Assembly: GCA_008828725.1 (NCBI GenBank) | Contig: MEHQ01000585.1 | Span: forward strand, 62,001 to 126,000 | Length of the DNA stretch: 64,000 nt | Direction of reading: 5' to 3' | Source of the DNA: Saccharina japonica | Lineage: Eukaryota; Sar; Phaeophyceae; Laminariales; Laminariaceae | Shown: one piece after another, positions 1 through 13,857 of the stretch | How the letters are laid out: every line of letters begins with the position of its first letter | How positions within the stretch are numbered: the stretch's first letter is position 1 | The notes under the pieces: model-generated | Told to the model about the DNA's origin: nothing | Database searches by the model: none | The model's input: only the letters and a program-made list of their open reading frames with translations | Translations under genes and position numbers: made by a program

Positions 1-498
1 TGAGGTTTGTTTGGCTTCGTACTGAGTAAACTTATTACGGTGACAATATGCTTGTACCCGCCTGTACGTAGGTCGTTCTGAGCGTTTGATTGATGACGGC
101 CTCATATATCTACGGTAGTTTAGACGAACGTTGACCCCACGCCTGTCAGAGTAGGAGGGGCACGTTCCATGTTGATATCAGCTCCATCCATCGAGCTTAG
201 GGGTATACGAAGTATTGAATATACTCAGGCGTTTTAATTTTCCAGTTCGGGTCCAAAAGGGATAGCGTAGAGAAGAGCACAGCTAGGAGAAGAGCTGGGA
301 GAGCTGGGCGTATGCATTGTGCCCCCCCCCCCCCCCCTGACTGAGGTTTCCTCAGCCCTTTGCCTCAACATACTAAACACGAGATTATCTGAATATCCGC
401 GGAAGATCCACGAGAGTAGTAGTAGTTGACTGCCTGCGTCCCTCATTCTTGCAAGATAAGACCATCATCATCATCACATCATCACATTACTGTGCACG

Positions 499-678
499 TA
501 CACTACCGGCCCTCTCATAGGAAAGTGCCCCACAAGAAACTCAGCCTAATCATTACGGGGGAAATAAGAAAGTCGACAGCTATTATACTGAAGTTAGTGT
601 GGGACACACCCCTTTCTCAAATAAGAAAGTCAGCCTAAGCCCGATTTCTGGTTTCTTATGAACGGGCCGGTACTGTAT
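499..678. mobile_element. M2 inverted-repeat element
   Basis: Ends TACACTACCGGCCCTCTCAT and, read inward from the right, TACAGTACCGGCCCGTTCAT, followed inside by AAGAAA and CTCAGCCT/GTCAGCCT. About 180 bp. Confidence 0.65.
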
Positions 679-1195
679 ACTTGTGCGATGTATAATTATT
701 GTTGTTCTCAAATCAACTGATCGCGCAAAACATAGTCCGCAAAATACGAAGTATAACGCAGTACGAGATATCCATCATACATAAATAACTACTGCTTGTG
801 GCACAAAATATCCACCATACATTAATAACTACTACTGCTGGCACATCGTAAACCTCTCTCAAGCGAAAGTCGAATGAATGCAAAGGAAAAAGGAAAAAGG
901 AAAAAGGAAAGAGAAAGAAACAAAGGAGAAAGAAGGAAGGAGAAAAACAAGGAGAAAAAACGACAAAAGGAAGGAACAAAAAGGGGAAAAGCACAAGATG
1001 ACAAACAGAGGAAAGAGACGGCCCACCAAGAGGACCAACAAAGCAAACCAAGGACCAAAAACCAAAATCAAAAACAAAAAAACAAGCAAAGTTAAAGTTC
1101 ATAAACAGGGAGAGTTACGTAGCTATCTACAGTGCAGTATACGCATGCGCGTTCAAGATGAGAACAAAATATTCTGGAGCGAATTATCTAAGTAC

Positions 1196-1437
1196 GATAA
1201 TATTGATGTTTTTCATGTTTGTTGCGCTCGCCCCTGAGCTCGACTTACTAACTCTAACTTTATTAGCGCCGCCTCAAAGCTGAGTTGTTTTTGTTTGTAT
1301 GTTCTTACTACTACTACAGTAGGTAGTTTCTTTTTCGTGAGCTTGTTTTACTGCCTGTTGTATTGGCCTCGCGTCCGTCCTAGCCTCTTTCGCTGCATCC
1401 AATACGCTTTCTTTGTCTTGCAAAGTTCTTTTTTACG
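1196..1437 (+). repeat. Direct repeat, copy 1 (about 240 bp)
   Basis: From GATAATATTGATGTTTTTCA to TGCAAAGTTCTTTTTTACGG, repeated at 1613-1852 with few changes. A single N follows at 1440. Confidence 0.85.
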
Positions 1438-1612
1438 GGNGTAGTTTCTGCGTTTGTAGTTTTCAACGGCCGGGATCGCCACCGCGCTGAGTATGCACTC
1501 AGCACGGGGGTGATTTATCCCGGGCGAGGCCCTCCTGCTTCGGGGCAGGAGGCCTCAACTAACCCAATACTTACTTTAAATGATCGTTGAAAGCGTACAA
1601 GAATACTACAGT

Positions 1613-1852
1613 ATAATATTGATGTTTTTTATGTTTGTTGCGCTCGCCCCTGAGCTCGACTTACTAACTCTAACTTTATTAGCGCCCCCTCAAAGCCGAG
1701 TTATTTTTGTTTGTATGTTCTTACTACTACTAGGTAGTTTCTTTTCCGTGAGCTTGTTTTACTGCCTGTTGTATTGGCCTCGCGTCCGTCCTAGCCTCTT
1801 TCGCTGCATCCAATACGCTTTCTTTGTCTCGCAAAGTTCTTTTTTACGGGGG
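1613..1852 (+). repeat. Direct repeat, copy 2 (about 240 bp)
   Basis: Second copy of 1196-1437. It ends at a G run (1849-1859), the same place where copy 1 carries the N. Confidence 0.85.
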
Positions 1853-4800
1853 GGGGGGGTGCTTCTCTCACCGCGGCACCCACAACAACAGCTGCAGCAG
1901 CAGCAGCAGTCGCTATGCGCGAATCCGCTTGTTTCGTGTCATTGCGGCTCTTGCCGCTCTCTCTTTCTAACGTGTCTCTCTTTTTCTAACGTGCCCGTAC
2001 ACCGTCTCGGTTATATCCTGGTACAGCATAGTCCACGGACCTACTCAGTCACGTGACTGAGTACGCAGACAAAATATATACTTTCGGGTTCGACACACAT
2101 CTCACCGTGCTGCATGGATCTCCGGGGCACCCTCCTCGCCACGTACTAGTATTCAGGAGTATACTATAACAACCGTTCATAATGTCTCCAGCGCGTACGC
2201 TTGACCCATATACATGTTTATCCTCTGAGGATATAGTGTGACGGCAGAATCACCGATTTCATCGACTACCATTATTGCTGCATTACGCAGCATGATGAAA
2301 GCAGTAGACACAATAAATACGAAGTGGGACCGTGTCCCCGAGATTACACCATAGCCAAGAAGACTACAGCAAGCAACAGTATACCTAAATCCCTTCCAAA
2401 GAAGGTCATACTGAGAAACACGCCAGATGATTGGTGACATTTCGATATTAATGGGCGAATTAAATAATTTGACGTTAGTTTCTGAGAATTATATTTACTT
2501 TGGTTTTAGTACATGTACCCCCCCCCCCTGTCTGGAACTAAATACGTAAAACCTTTAACTTGGCACGTCGTTTTTCGTTTAGTTTTTGAACATCTTTGTT
2601 GTCCCCAGTCTAACACGTTTGCGGGATGTTTCCCCCACGTGGGCTACCTGAGGGCGCACGGAATGCTGCAGCAGCGCCCGTAAGCGTACGTCAGAGCTGG
2701 CGTCGCGTCCATCTAACCGTAATGCAACAACCGTGTTACGCTTGACCGATTGTTGATTGGTCGATCTCGCATCGTAGGACAGCTATCATAGTACAGCCAG
2801 TTTCTGCTCCATGCGAAAGATCACGCCGTGGTCGCTTTTACCCAAACAAGTAATTATCAACACGTACATTCACGGCGTACACATACATACGTATTAACGC
2901 GTTCCGTACGTAAAACAAACCGTGTGGGAATGATCAGTAGCGACACTGACCTCAGCATAGCACACCCACTGCGGTATATATTGTTGGATAGGAAACTTTG
3001 GATATATACTCGTATAGTATTGAACGTCTTTTGTGTTCCATCCATCCCCTGGCATTGACATGTTTGTTTTTTTGTTTTATTAATGCTGACACTGAACGAA
3101 AGCTTCCACATACATGTATCGAGTATGAAAGGGAATCGTATCGATAATGTTTCTTGTTCGTCGGTATCCTGTCGAGCTCGATCCTCGTTCGATGCACAAC
3201 ACTACGTACACTGGCATTACTGAACAGGCTGACTCGTGGGCAATGTCACGACGGGGGTGCCACACCCATCGAACCGAGGACGGCACGAGTACAGCACGCG
3301 ACAGGTGCTAATAATATCTTACTTTTAGCCAGACTAAACTTCATATGTAAGCCTGGATGTGTCCCACACTATTTTTAGTAAGACTGGGTGTGTCCCACAC
3401 TGTTGTGAGTACCACTGGGTGTGTTCCACACAATTTTCGGTACAAAGAGGACGACACCGCCACATTATTGTGGCACGAGTATATACCCACCCCTCTATTG
3501 CCCTGAATCACCAGAAGAAGAGAACGCGCAGTGGACGACGGGCTTTTGCTATGCAACGGTTGATCTCAGAGAGGACCGACCGGATTTCCAAGCAAGCACA
3601 CAGACACGTCATCTAATGCCTTAGTTTGTGTCCCTCGAATTTAACGACTAACAAACGGTCACGCCTCCTCTCCCGGGTAGTATTCTGCTCGGGTAGGATC
3701 GACAACATGGTCGCAAGCGCCGACCGATATACCGTACTCTCGATCCCTGCGAAACTCGCTCCTCCTATACTTTAATACAGTAAGGTCAACAAAGCGCCAA
3801 CGGGTTGCTTAGTGGCGCCCGATCAATCGCAGACAGCTATAATGCTGCAGTACGGTACGAGTACCCTACATGTACGTATGTGTTGATAGTTTGGGAGTAA
3901 ATAACTTTAGGCTGCCTTGTTTTTGGTATTAATGATTTACAGCTGATAAGCATTTATTTGTGCTCTGCGACGAACGCCAATCCAAATTCAACACAACATA
4001 ATAAATCAATTGTCTATATTAGGAGCCTATGCGCAACGTTGACATCACAACAAGAAGCCGCGAGCCTTACTTAGAAAAATCAGAGGCGACTATTAGCTAA
4101 ACTGCTGTGGCGTAATGTGTTGGTAGGAACTGAAGGAACTAACTGCTGTCGCGTACGTACTGTGTCGATACGTAGGAGCTGAAGGAGAAATGATACACCG
4201 TCGATGGGAACCGGCCAGGTGCTCTGTCAGCAACCATCTCGAACGCGCAAGGGTGGCATAGCTAAAGTAAGGCTTGTTTTGAACTTACATGCCCGCTACT
4301 TCGTAGGGCGTATTCCAGAAGGTTACCAATTGCCTTCAACAAGGCGTGTAAACCAACATGCCGCATTCAGTCAGGTAAGAGAGGACGCACGAATCTTGGT
4401 TTTCCGACACCTGACGTTCAACTGATTTTACTGTTATATTGTATAGACTCTGTTTCAGGTTAAGATTCCTTTCGTTTTTGCGTGTTGTCATTTATTTAGC
4501 CCTTACGATATACTGTAGGTTGGCTTAGCTGTTATACATAGTTGGTGTGTTCTCGTATCAGGTACGTACGCGGGGTGTTAGCATTTTATATGTTTTTATT
4601 TCGTTCGTTAGTTTTACTATCTTCTGGCTCCCTCTTGGAATCAACCGGCGTGCTGGGTCGTGTGTGATCGTGCGTTTCGTATGCAATGCGTTGGGTGGTA
4701 TTTCCACCCATCGACTTCCAGCACAATAATAGTGCCATGCTGATTGGTCATCCTAGAGAGATACAACTTATGTGAGGCCACCGGACTGCGACCCAGTTAC

Positions 4801-5584
4801 ACTACATTGTAGAGAAAGCAGAAAGACAAAGAAAGAAAGAAACAACTCACAATAAAATAAAATAAATCAGTATAAAATTTCTATCTGTATAAAAGTACAG
4901 GTTAATAGCAACAAACAAACAAACACCAAGCACTCCGAACATACGGGTACAAGGCGGTGGTTTCAAATGGTATTTCTGTGGTGGTATGTTTCCGATGCAG
5001 AAAAGGAAAAGTTCCCGTCCATGCGCGTCTACTGCCTCAACGGGGAAGATGGGATGACAGAAAAAAGCTTGACCGACGAGTAGGGTTTCATGTTGAGTAG
5101 TCAACAAGAACATCAAGGTGGCGGGCGCGGGGGGGGGTACTCGTTGCCATGAATGGCTCTAGTTGTAACGAGGAGTTGGTGTTCATCGTGATATGTCGGA
5201 GGGGACACGGGGGAGAGGGGGGTGTCCTCGATGTTCATGCGTGGCCGTAGTCGTGAGATCGCAGACCCTCGCATACCTACGATGGCGGGACGGAGCACGT
5301 CGGGTGTTTTACCGGCCAAGGCATACATTTCTTACTTGCACAAAGCGCGGAGCGCCGTTAGGTGCTCGACGAGTCGCGTGAAGAATTGTAACATGTTGAG
5401 AGCCGCTGGTGCGGCGGACTTCGGCACCTTGTACGTACTTTGTTGTATATAGATGATAGTGGGAGGGGGGGGGTTCAGTCGCAATCGGTACCAGTGGCTG
5501 GAAGAGGGGGTGTAGTTCGATTAGGAGGGTGTGTGGAGGGGCTGTCAGGCAGGTAACGGGGGGAGGGGGGCTACAGCAGTAGGA

Positions 5585-5812
5585 AACTGCCTATGTGCTT
5601 TTCAACTGCGCTGGGGAGGGCTTGAATCGCGGAGCCCCGTCAATGATGATGCTGGCGAATATAATCTAGCTGATGTTATCAAATTAGCTTGTTTCCCTCC
5701 GCACCAGTAGAGCAAACACCAATGGGCTTTCCAACTGCGTTATAATGGTTTTGAATCGAAGAGCCCGCCCAGTGATGATGCTGATGCTATCAAAATAGCT
5801 CGCTACCCTCAA
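5585..5812. repeat. Diverged tandem duplication of about 115 bp
   Basis: Two units share TTCAACTGCG/TTCCAACTGCG, TTGAATCG, GATGATGCTG and ATCAAA(T/A)TAGCT. Confidence 0.6.
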
Positions 5813-6666
5813 TCAAATCCACCCCGTGGTCACTCACAACCCCAGCTATTGTAGACCAAAACGTGCTTCGATGGAAGATCACACGCATAAAACAATGAGA
5901 CCCAAAAATACCCCCTCTGCCGCATTATAGGTGCATGACTATAACAAAAAACAGAAAACGGTGGGTGTAAATAATACCTTCACTCCCGCGGGCCGTAGTG
6001 AACCGCGCTGTAAAGGCATCGCTCTTTTGAACAATTGCGAACCCAAACCAGAGTCCGGGGTTCAGAGTTATGCTTGCATCGTCTTTCGTTCCTGATATTT
6101 TCGGAACAAGCAAGCCAAGTACGGCGTACTATATACAACAGGCGCCTGCTGTAGCGCCAGTCGATACTATTCGGTGGTTGAAACGACTGACAATACTCGC
6201 GTCAGTCAGTCAGAGCGGTGACCCTTGAATCTCGGGCCCGTCAATCTATAAACCAACACCGAGCGTGAGTAGTATTTTCGCCAAGCACGAATGTAATTGA
6301 TGAAAACACAATGAAGGTGGCACACGCTTTATAGCATACTACCACACATTAACAAAAACCGGTTACAAACTCGTGTGAATTGTCTACGTTCACGATCAAA
6401 AGTATTTATGAAAAAAAGTGTGTGAGCAATCTCCGTCCGTACAGCTTGTGGCGGTAGCCATCTTACTGACGGGTGGCATTGCAACATTTTTCCGTCCTAG
6501 CCTGCAGTGGCAGAGAGAAGACTCCTTTGTCGTGGTCTATTTTTACGACGAATTCGGCCCATTTTCACGACGGCCCGACACATATATACGACGACCAGTC
6601 CTTGAGCCCACTATGCGCCAAGGTGCATCCTTGTCGGCCGAGACGGAGACGCCGTATTGTCGGGAT

Positions 6667-9600
6667 TTAGACATCCTGCAACCGGAAAAAAAAGCGGAAG
6701 CGCAGTTAGAAGGAATCCCACAAATCAATGCACTTCAATCGATCCTATACATCCATCGGATCGTGTCCCTCTTGTGTCGAAAGAAACAAATGTCTAGAAA
6801 TAGTTATATACAGTATACGTAGAGGAAGCATACTCAAGTGCTTATTGGAGCTTGACACTTCCTACGATATACAAAGGTCTCTCCACATTGGCAGTAAAGT
6901 CTCTGTGAAATCGTTAGGCACCGGGTGGTACCAGTTATCTCCGGGGTTACTGCGATACCGCGTCTGCAAAAAGAAGTAGACATGCCGACTACGTTCATAG
7001 GCGATGTATCGTCGCTTTCGACCTCACGCCGAATAGCAGCTCCTTTAGGCAAACAAACCAACGCGTGATGGCACTTCGCACGCGAATCGACTCTGACGTC
7101 TGCACACACGCACCAGCGGTCGAACGGGGTGGTGGGTTTCCGGTGGAGTAGTTTCCCAGTATGGTTTTTCAGTTTGCTGCCCCGTCGAATCAGCTGGCCC
7201 AACGCTCTGGGCACCGCCCGTCTTGATTTTTCTCAGCGGTCCCGGAAGGCTGGCCGTTACTCCCACGAACCCGGTGACCCCCGCCACTGTCTCCACGGAC
7301 TTCTTGAAATCGCGGGGCTTCAGGTGAGGGTCCTCGCGTGTGACGGCTACGAAGAATATTGGCCACAATATCAATATCAAATCTACATGGGGCAGAAGAG
7401 GAAGAGCGGATGGGGGCGGAACAAGACGCTTAGGTGGGCCAAAGATGAGAGGACGACCACGTTCGACGGCACACCAACCGCCCGCGCGTTTCAGCTTCAC
7501 AGTTTACCCAAATTTCGGTGAGCGGACAGCGCAAACAAAGCGACGGAACTTCGTTTCGAGCCAACTCGACCAACCATCGTTCCCAAACAGCGGAGACGTG
7601 CCGTGCCAGAGCTTGTAGTTCACTGTAAGCACGGTGGTGTCGTGTTTTGTTTGATCTCCGTGCAAAAATGTGACACAGCACTGCCTCAGGTGAACATACC
7701 CGGGACCAGCCGCGATCTCACGGTAGGTCTACGGGGTTACTTGGGCACACTCTTCGTGCTGAAACTTGTCCAATAAAAATATGCTGTTCTCAACATCTTG
7801 GGGTCTAGGCGAACCCACCCCAAAAGCCGCCGATGCTGCCGAGTATCTCTCCGACGTTGAGGGGATCGATCTCGGTGACCACCTCCCACGAATCTGGCTC
7901 CTGCTGCATCTGCACCTCCAAGAACGCATAAGGATGGGCGATGTCCTCATTCACCTGGCAGATTGTGTTTGGAGTGTTCCACGGATACGTTGCAACACAA
8001 TTACACCTAATACATAAGTCGTTCGTGCAGTTAAACTTGCGTTTTTTTCTTTCTCCTATCTGGGGATGTACGAGGACATACGGTGCACCTAGGCACTACC
8101 TGTATGCACCGACAGACAATGTACGGGATTTCTCGACCCCGCGTGTCTACAAACCATAAACATAGGCTTTTTAACAGGCCCGCACATACACACACACATA
8201 TATTTCACTAAGGCTAGGCGCTACCACCTCTCACAACACTAATGTTTCCGGTGCTACAGTTCCGAGATTCCCCGAAGCGGAAGGCCTAACGCGCGTCGTG
8301 TACAGCCCAGATCGGACCCACCTCGTCTTTGGAAACCGACGACGTTATGGACAGGGCCTTGTACGAGGCGACATCGTCCTTCTTGATATTCAGCTGCTCA
8401 TTGAGCCCGATCCCCTGGAGTAGATGCGAGCGCCGACACATGCACAAGAGAAACACACCCGTGGGATATGGATTCGTGGGATCGTGAAATTCTCGACGCT
8501 CATGTGTTAAATTTGACAAGGGTGATGGTGTTGGAGTCTAGACCGTTGCCGGCGAATGACTCTGTTCACGGTATGTATTACTGCCGTGGCCGCGTCGCTG
8601 TGTACTACAGTAGCGTTTCCGGTGACAATCATTCATTGACGATGCATTTGTTAATGTTAACGCATCCAACCGAGCCCCGGCTCCAAGTAGGTGATGATCG
8701 ACACCTGGCTCTGCCGGGGGCGAGATAACTGATTCATGCCAAACCCTATGAAAAATATACGGCATAAGTTCAAACCACCAGCTACTACAAAACCGTGCTG
8801 CTGCGAACGTACCATGTATGTGAAGGTGTGGCTGCTCGATTGGTTTGTAACGCAGCTGTAGGACGTCTGGATCCCAGTTGATGTCACTTTGGTTTCTGGG
8901 TCGTGCAGGAAGATGTACACCCATTCCCTGCATAAGGGCGGATACCGCGGAAGGGGAGGGCGTAAAGCGCAACAGACAGTGCCACACCTGTTGAACTAAC
9001 CAACGCATGACGGGGATTGACACCAGCTCCAGCCTCTGATCTCCAATCTTGACTCGCAGCAGCACAGTATTTGCGCACACGTGTTGCTAATACACACATA
9101 ATCTTACCCTATCTCCGTGTGCGCAATAGGAGCAAGTACGCATAAACGAAATTTTAGCCCCAGGTCAATAGTCCTGGCAACACCAAGCACGTCTGTACTT
9201 AACCGAACGTTCAGGCATCAGATTTTAGGCAGACCCTTCGCAAAATTAGCTGGATTGTCCGAGTCAAAAATATCGACGCTATTGCGGGGTCTTCTGTTTT
9301 GTTTTGCGAGGGCATCGGTTCCCTGTTTCACTACTGGATGATCCGGAACACGACGCGTGCTACAATAGAGGTAGGACTTTTTGCTGATTTTGTTTCTGAA
9401 GGATCGGGCTCCTTAGCCCAATTTCGTCGGACTTTCATTCCATAGTATACCTACAGTAGCTCGTGGGATTGTTGGTCGGGTAGCACTTTTGTTTTCTTGC
9501 AAAATCGGTTTTCGGGTGAGGTATGGAGCTCCTCAAGTGACCACCCTTATGAGGCAAAGACATGGTGCACCTCTATCGTAGCAATCGGCACACGGTCTTC

Positions 9601-12600
9601 CTCCCTTCGTTCGGTCGCTTCTCGTGTTCTGCTCATAATATCTTGGTTTGAGCCATCCATAATACAAGGCTACTGGTCGTGGTTCACCACTACCACCACA
9701 ACTTGTTATTTTTACACATGAGGCTGAAGCACCAGCTCACTATAGAGTTCACCAACCTGTTACTCGAGTGTTTGCCCCCACGCACTTTTTTTTGTAGTCA
9801 TCACCATTCTGTCCACCCTTGGGTATATAAAAAAATTAGTAACCCTTACAGGACTGGAGTTCCGTTTTGGGGACAAATTACTTTTAATTAGAGTGGATTG
9901 TCCCCAAAACGGGTCTGCAGTCCTAGTGGGGTTAATACGCAAGCTGTGCCTATTTAAGTTATGAGCCCCGACCGCACAAGCGCTGTACTACGTAGGTGCA
10001 GGTGGTACGGTCAGCCAAGGAGAAGCCACTCCGGGGTACGACGGAATTGTGATCGTGAACTGGGATGGACGCCCAAGCACTGCTTGGAATATCTATCTGC
10101 AGAATCCCAAGTACGGAGACATCGGCGTCGTAGATCGCCGTTTCTACGGTCCACCTGAACAGACACCCACATAAAATGCGGCACTGCTACAGGTGAAACC
10201 GCTGAAAATGCGCGAGTCGCACCCATGATTATACCATGTTGAGGTCCTACGATCACCTGCTGCTGCTGCTGCTATTCGACTCGATCAACTTAAAACCTCG
10301 AGCAAATGAATCGAGTAACTGCTGTACGAAACCAACTCCTCCAAAACTGCTGTACTTCGGTAGGTAAAGGTGATGCTGTGCGTTTTTCACGACGGCGAGC
10401 GGATCATAAGCCTCGGAATCCGAGTTACCGCTCAACGAAATTAACGCCGCGGCCACTGCCTTGTTGCTGTAGGTGCTCTGGTGCGTGATGTCGACGTGAC
10501 AGATCTCGGACCCCGACCAAGTTGCGTACGATACAAACCGCAATATAACTGTGACACTGCTAGAGGTAGGAACTCCAGCGTGCGCCACCAATATTACATC
10601 ATTGACTATCGGTTTGGAACCTCGGGCCCCGATCTCAACTCATGCTGCCATTGGGGTTACGAAAGCAGGAATAAGTCATCTGCCCCGACTTGTCCATGCT
10701 CTCGCAGGGATCAGCCCTCTTCTCTTGGCAGTAATGCTATTGTAGACGTATAAAGTTAGCGAACAAGACGTCAAAAACACGTGCACGACACCTGCCGCCA
10801 TCACTATCGCCTATGTTGGAGGCAGTGGGACCTACGTAGATACAACTTATAGTCTAACCTGTGAGACTTCCATTTGTCTCCGTCTGGGACGCAAGTAGTC
10901 GAGTTTCCTGCGGCGCCACCCGGATACCAGGACGCCTGCCCGACCGCAAAGAAGCGATAACACCGTCGGAGACGGATGGGGTAACGGCCAACGAAAACAA
11001 CACGCGGGTTTATCGGTTTATACTCACTTTCATTACGGCAAAGGCACAAGGGATTTACAGTAGTCGCTCAACACAATCGTTTCCACGAGAAAAATGCGGA
11101 ATTCCCACTTCAGAATTGCACGTGAGGAGAAGCGAAGACAACCACGTAGAACTATACCCCACGAACAAGTGGAATGTTTGAAAAACATCAATAAAGGTGT
11201 CGATTTCGGTTTCCGTACGCGCAGCAGGCGTGTTTTCCATATATTATAAGCTTGCCTTGAGGGTGAAGTAGTCCAGGTACTCTTCCGCATCCCGCTCTTT
11301 GCCCCAAAAGGTGGTCACTTGCGACGTCTGGAACTCCATACACCAGCCTTTCTGCGGACAAAAACACGCACAAAGAGGTTCTTTGAGAGAGGGGGTCACG
11401 TGCCTCACTCATCCACAAGAATGTTGTTTTACCGGCCAATCTTTCAAGTTTGCATTGTTGTATGGTTTAGGACAACATCTATCGTAGAATGAAGCAATCC
11501 CATCAGGACACATAATACACACGACTACACCAACATGGGTTGGTGGACATTCACTATATATAACTGGTACGTTTGTGTAGGCCGATAGGGGCATTAAACA
11601 ATTCAAACCATGTCGAGAAATGCTATACATAAATATATACATATATGTATATTCATTTTGACACAAGAGGGAAACGATATAGCAGACGACGTGCTCGGGA
11701 TGCACGGGGCAAAAACACGAAGCGAGCGTGCTTACCTTCACACCGCCAACCACAGGGACCTCTTGCTCGTGCTCACCACCACCATAGAACACTGCACTCG
11801 GTTTGCCCCATTCCGTCATTTTGGAAGAATCGAGACACTCTTGTTCCAGGTGTTGTTCGTCGCAGCCGTATGTGTCGTACAGGCAGACCCACACGTCCGG
11901 ATACGCGTATACTGTGTTCTTCACGAAAAGCAGAACGGATACGACGTAACAAGAAGCAGAAGAGCAAGGTATTTACTTCGTATGCTGATACGGTGGGTCT
12001 CTGCACCACTAGTGAACACAATGTAAGCAAACGTGGCGGCATGCAAACCAGATCTTGATGGAAAGGTTAAGGTTTCAGTCGGGGTGGGATTCAAGGACCG
12101 CCCGAGCAAACGTTTCCAACGCTAGCCTTACAAGTACGGAGCACCGGATCCGGCCCGATATATAATTCCGAACCGCATATCCGGGTTTTTTTCGGTTTCA
12201 TTTATAAGTGGCTTGTTTTCCTAGAGCCTCCTACAGCAACACGACGCATAATATAATTTCTAAAGTTTCACACACATCACCAGCAGCGAGTTAGTTAACA
12301 CCGAGCCAGGCCCCGAACTATGTATATAGACTCGACTCACAAGCCAGGGCCATCCTAAGGCACGGCTGAGCTGGTCCATGGGCCGAGCCATACTTTACCG
12401 GGACGTCGTTTTTCCGGCGACCCTCCCCGAGGACCCCCACCATGCTTGCGTAAGATAATTTCAGCGGCAGTTTCGTTCAACCTCGCCCCCGTCTCCCCTA
12501 CGGTTGAGGGACAGGTGTGGTTAACTAGTTTCTATGGCGGAGGAGAAATTCTCGCACTTATCTCAAGCACAACTACTGTTGAAAAAAGTTCATGGAGTTT

Positions 12601-13821
12601 GCCTGACGACCGAGGGACACATCTGTTTCAGCACGTGGCAAATCCACAAGTGTATACGTGTTCAACCCGGCATCGCTCGATTTTACAGGGACACCCCCTT
12701 CCCGCTCTCGGTCCTATGTATAACCCATCGTATACCATGTCCCTCTGAGCAGAAAATTAATTGATGCCTTCAACTACTATGTTTTAGGGCGTTGTATCGC
12801 AAGTTTGTGAACGTGCCTGCCGGGGGGCGGGTTCGATCCGCCCAGCGTCTCTGTGGGCTGGCTTCATGTTCGCTGCCACCGTAAAAGCGACGGGCCAGGC
12901 TAGACGGCTTGACCACAAGCCGCACCCGTGCGCCGAGATCGGGGCAGGGCCCAGATCAGGTCGTCCACGTCTCAGAAGGAGTGTTGGTACAAACCGCGGC
13001 ACTTTTGTGCCAACCAACGGCGTTGGACACCCGACGCATCATGGAACTAATGCGGTGGTGTGATACCGATACCATGGGGGTGTTTGTCAATGGGTTGAGG
13101 ATCTTCACCAATGGACACACCGCCGCACCAACAGCAACTACACGTGCGGGTTACTCGAGGTGCTCTAAGATGTGCTGCTGAAAGTTTCCGGTGTTGCCTG
13201 AATGGAAGCCCTATAATCTGAATTATCTACGTATATAGCACGTGTTTACTCGGTCAGATCTGTACTACTGTATAGACCTTGTCCAGCATATAAGACACGT
13301 GCTACGGTAGACGCGCATACATTTTTGGTTTCTGAGCTTGGTCTCTTAAGGAGTTCTACCTCGCCCAAAAACTGATATTTAGATAAAGAACGAAAGCGCA
13401 ACTCGATGAACACTCCCATGGCCCAGGTATGCGAAATCCCAAAGACAAACGATATTCTGACAATTTTAGGTTAACCCCTTAAGAACTGGTCCCACGAATT
13501 TGGGGAGAAACTACTTGGATTTAGTGTGGGCATTTTTTTTTTCAGTTCTGAATGGGTTAACGAGCACCGTCATCCAGAAATTATTTTGGCCGAAAATTTT
13601 CACCTCTATCGTACGTAGCACGTGTCATAATACCGGCATGTTATGATCTACTGGCGGCTGATCTACCGTATATCATGATACAGCATGCGACCTGTGAATG
13701 GTTTCGAGTACATGCCGCACTCGCACGTCGTCATGTGAACCCGTTTGTGTCAGGCGGCCTGGTACTGCTGTCTTCTGCTTTGCTGGACACCGACTTCAGC
13801 AGCAAGAAGAAGAAGAAGAAA

Positions 13822-13857
<36 letters not shown>

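Larger units (their letters stand above)
1..6666. other. Gene-free region downstream of gene A
   Basis: No supported gene. It holds an M2 element (499-678), an A/G-rich purine tract (870-1090), the 240-bp direct repeat (1196-1852), TGGGTGTGTCCCACAC repeats at 3350-3440, and the diverged duplication at 5585-5812. Open frames are short and show no conserved pattern. Confidence 0.6.

Noticed and set aside
2177-2440. 87-codon minus-strand frame with hydrophobic stretches
   Set aside because: No splice context, neighbour or repeat copy supports it.
6418-6822. 134-codon plus-strand frame over the last exon of gene A
   Set aside because: It is antisense to conserved gene A sequence and has no family counterpart at genes B and C.
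8538-9080. 180-codon minus-strand frame reading ...PHLHIHG, similar in all three genes
   Set aside because: It is an alternative frame of the EWVYIF exon. Splice phases and cysteine conservation support the other frame.
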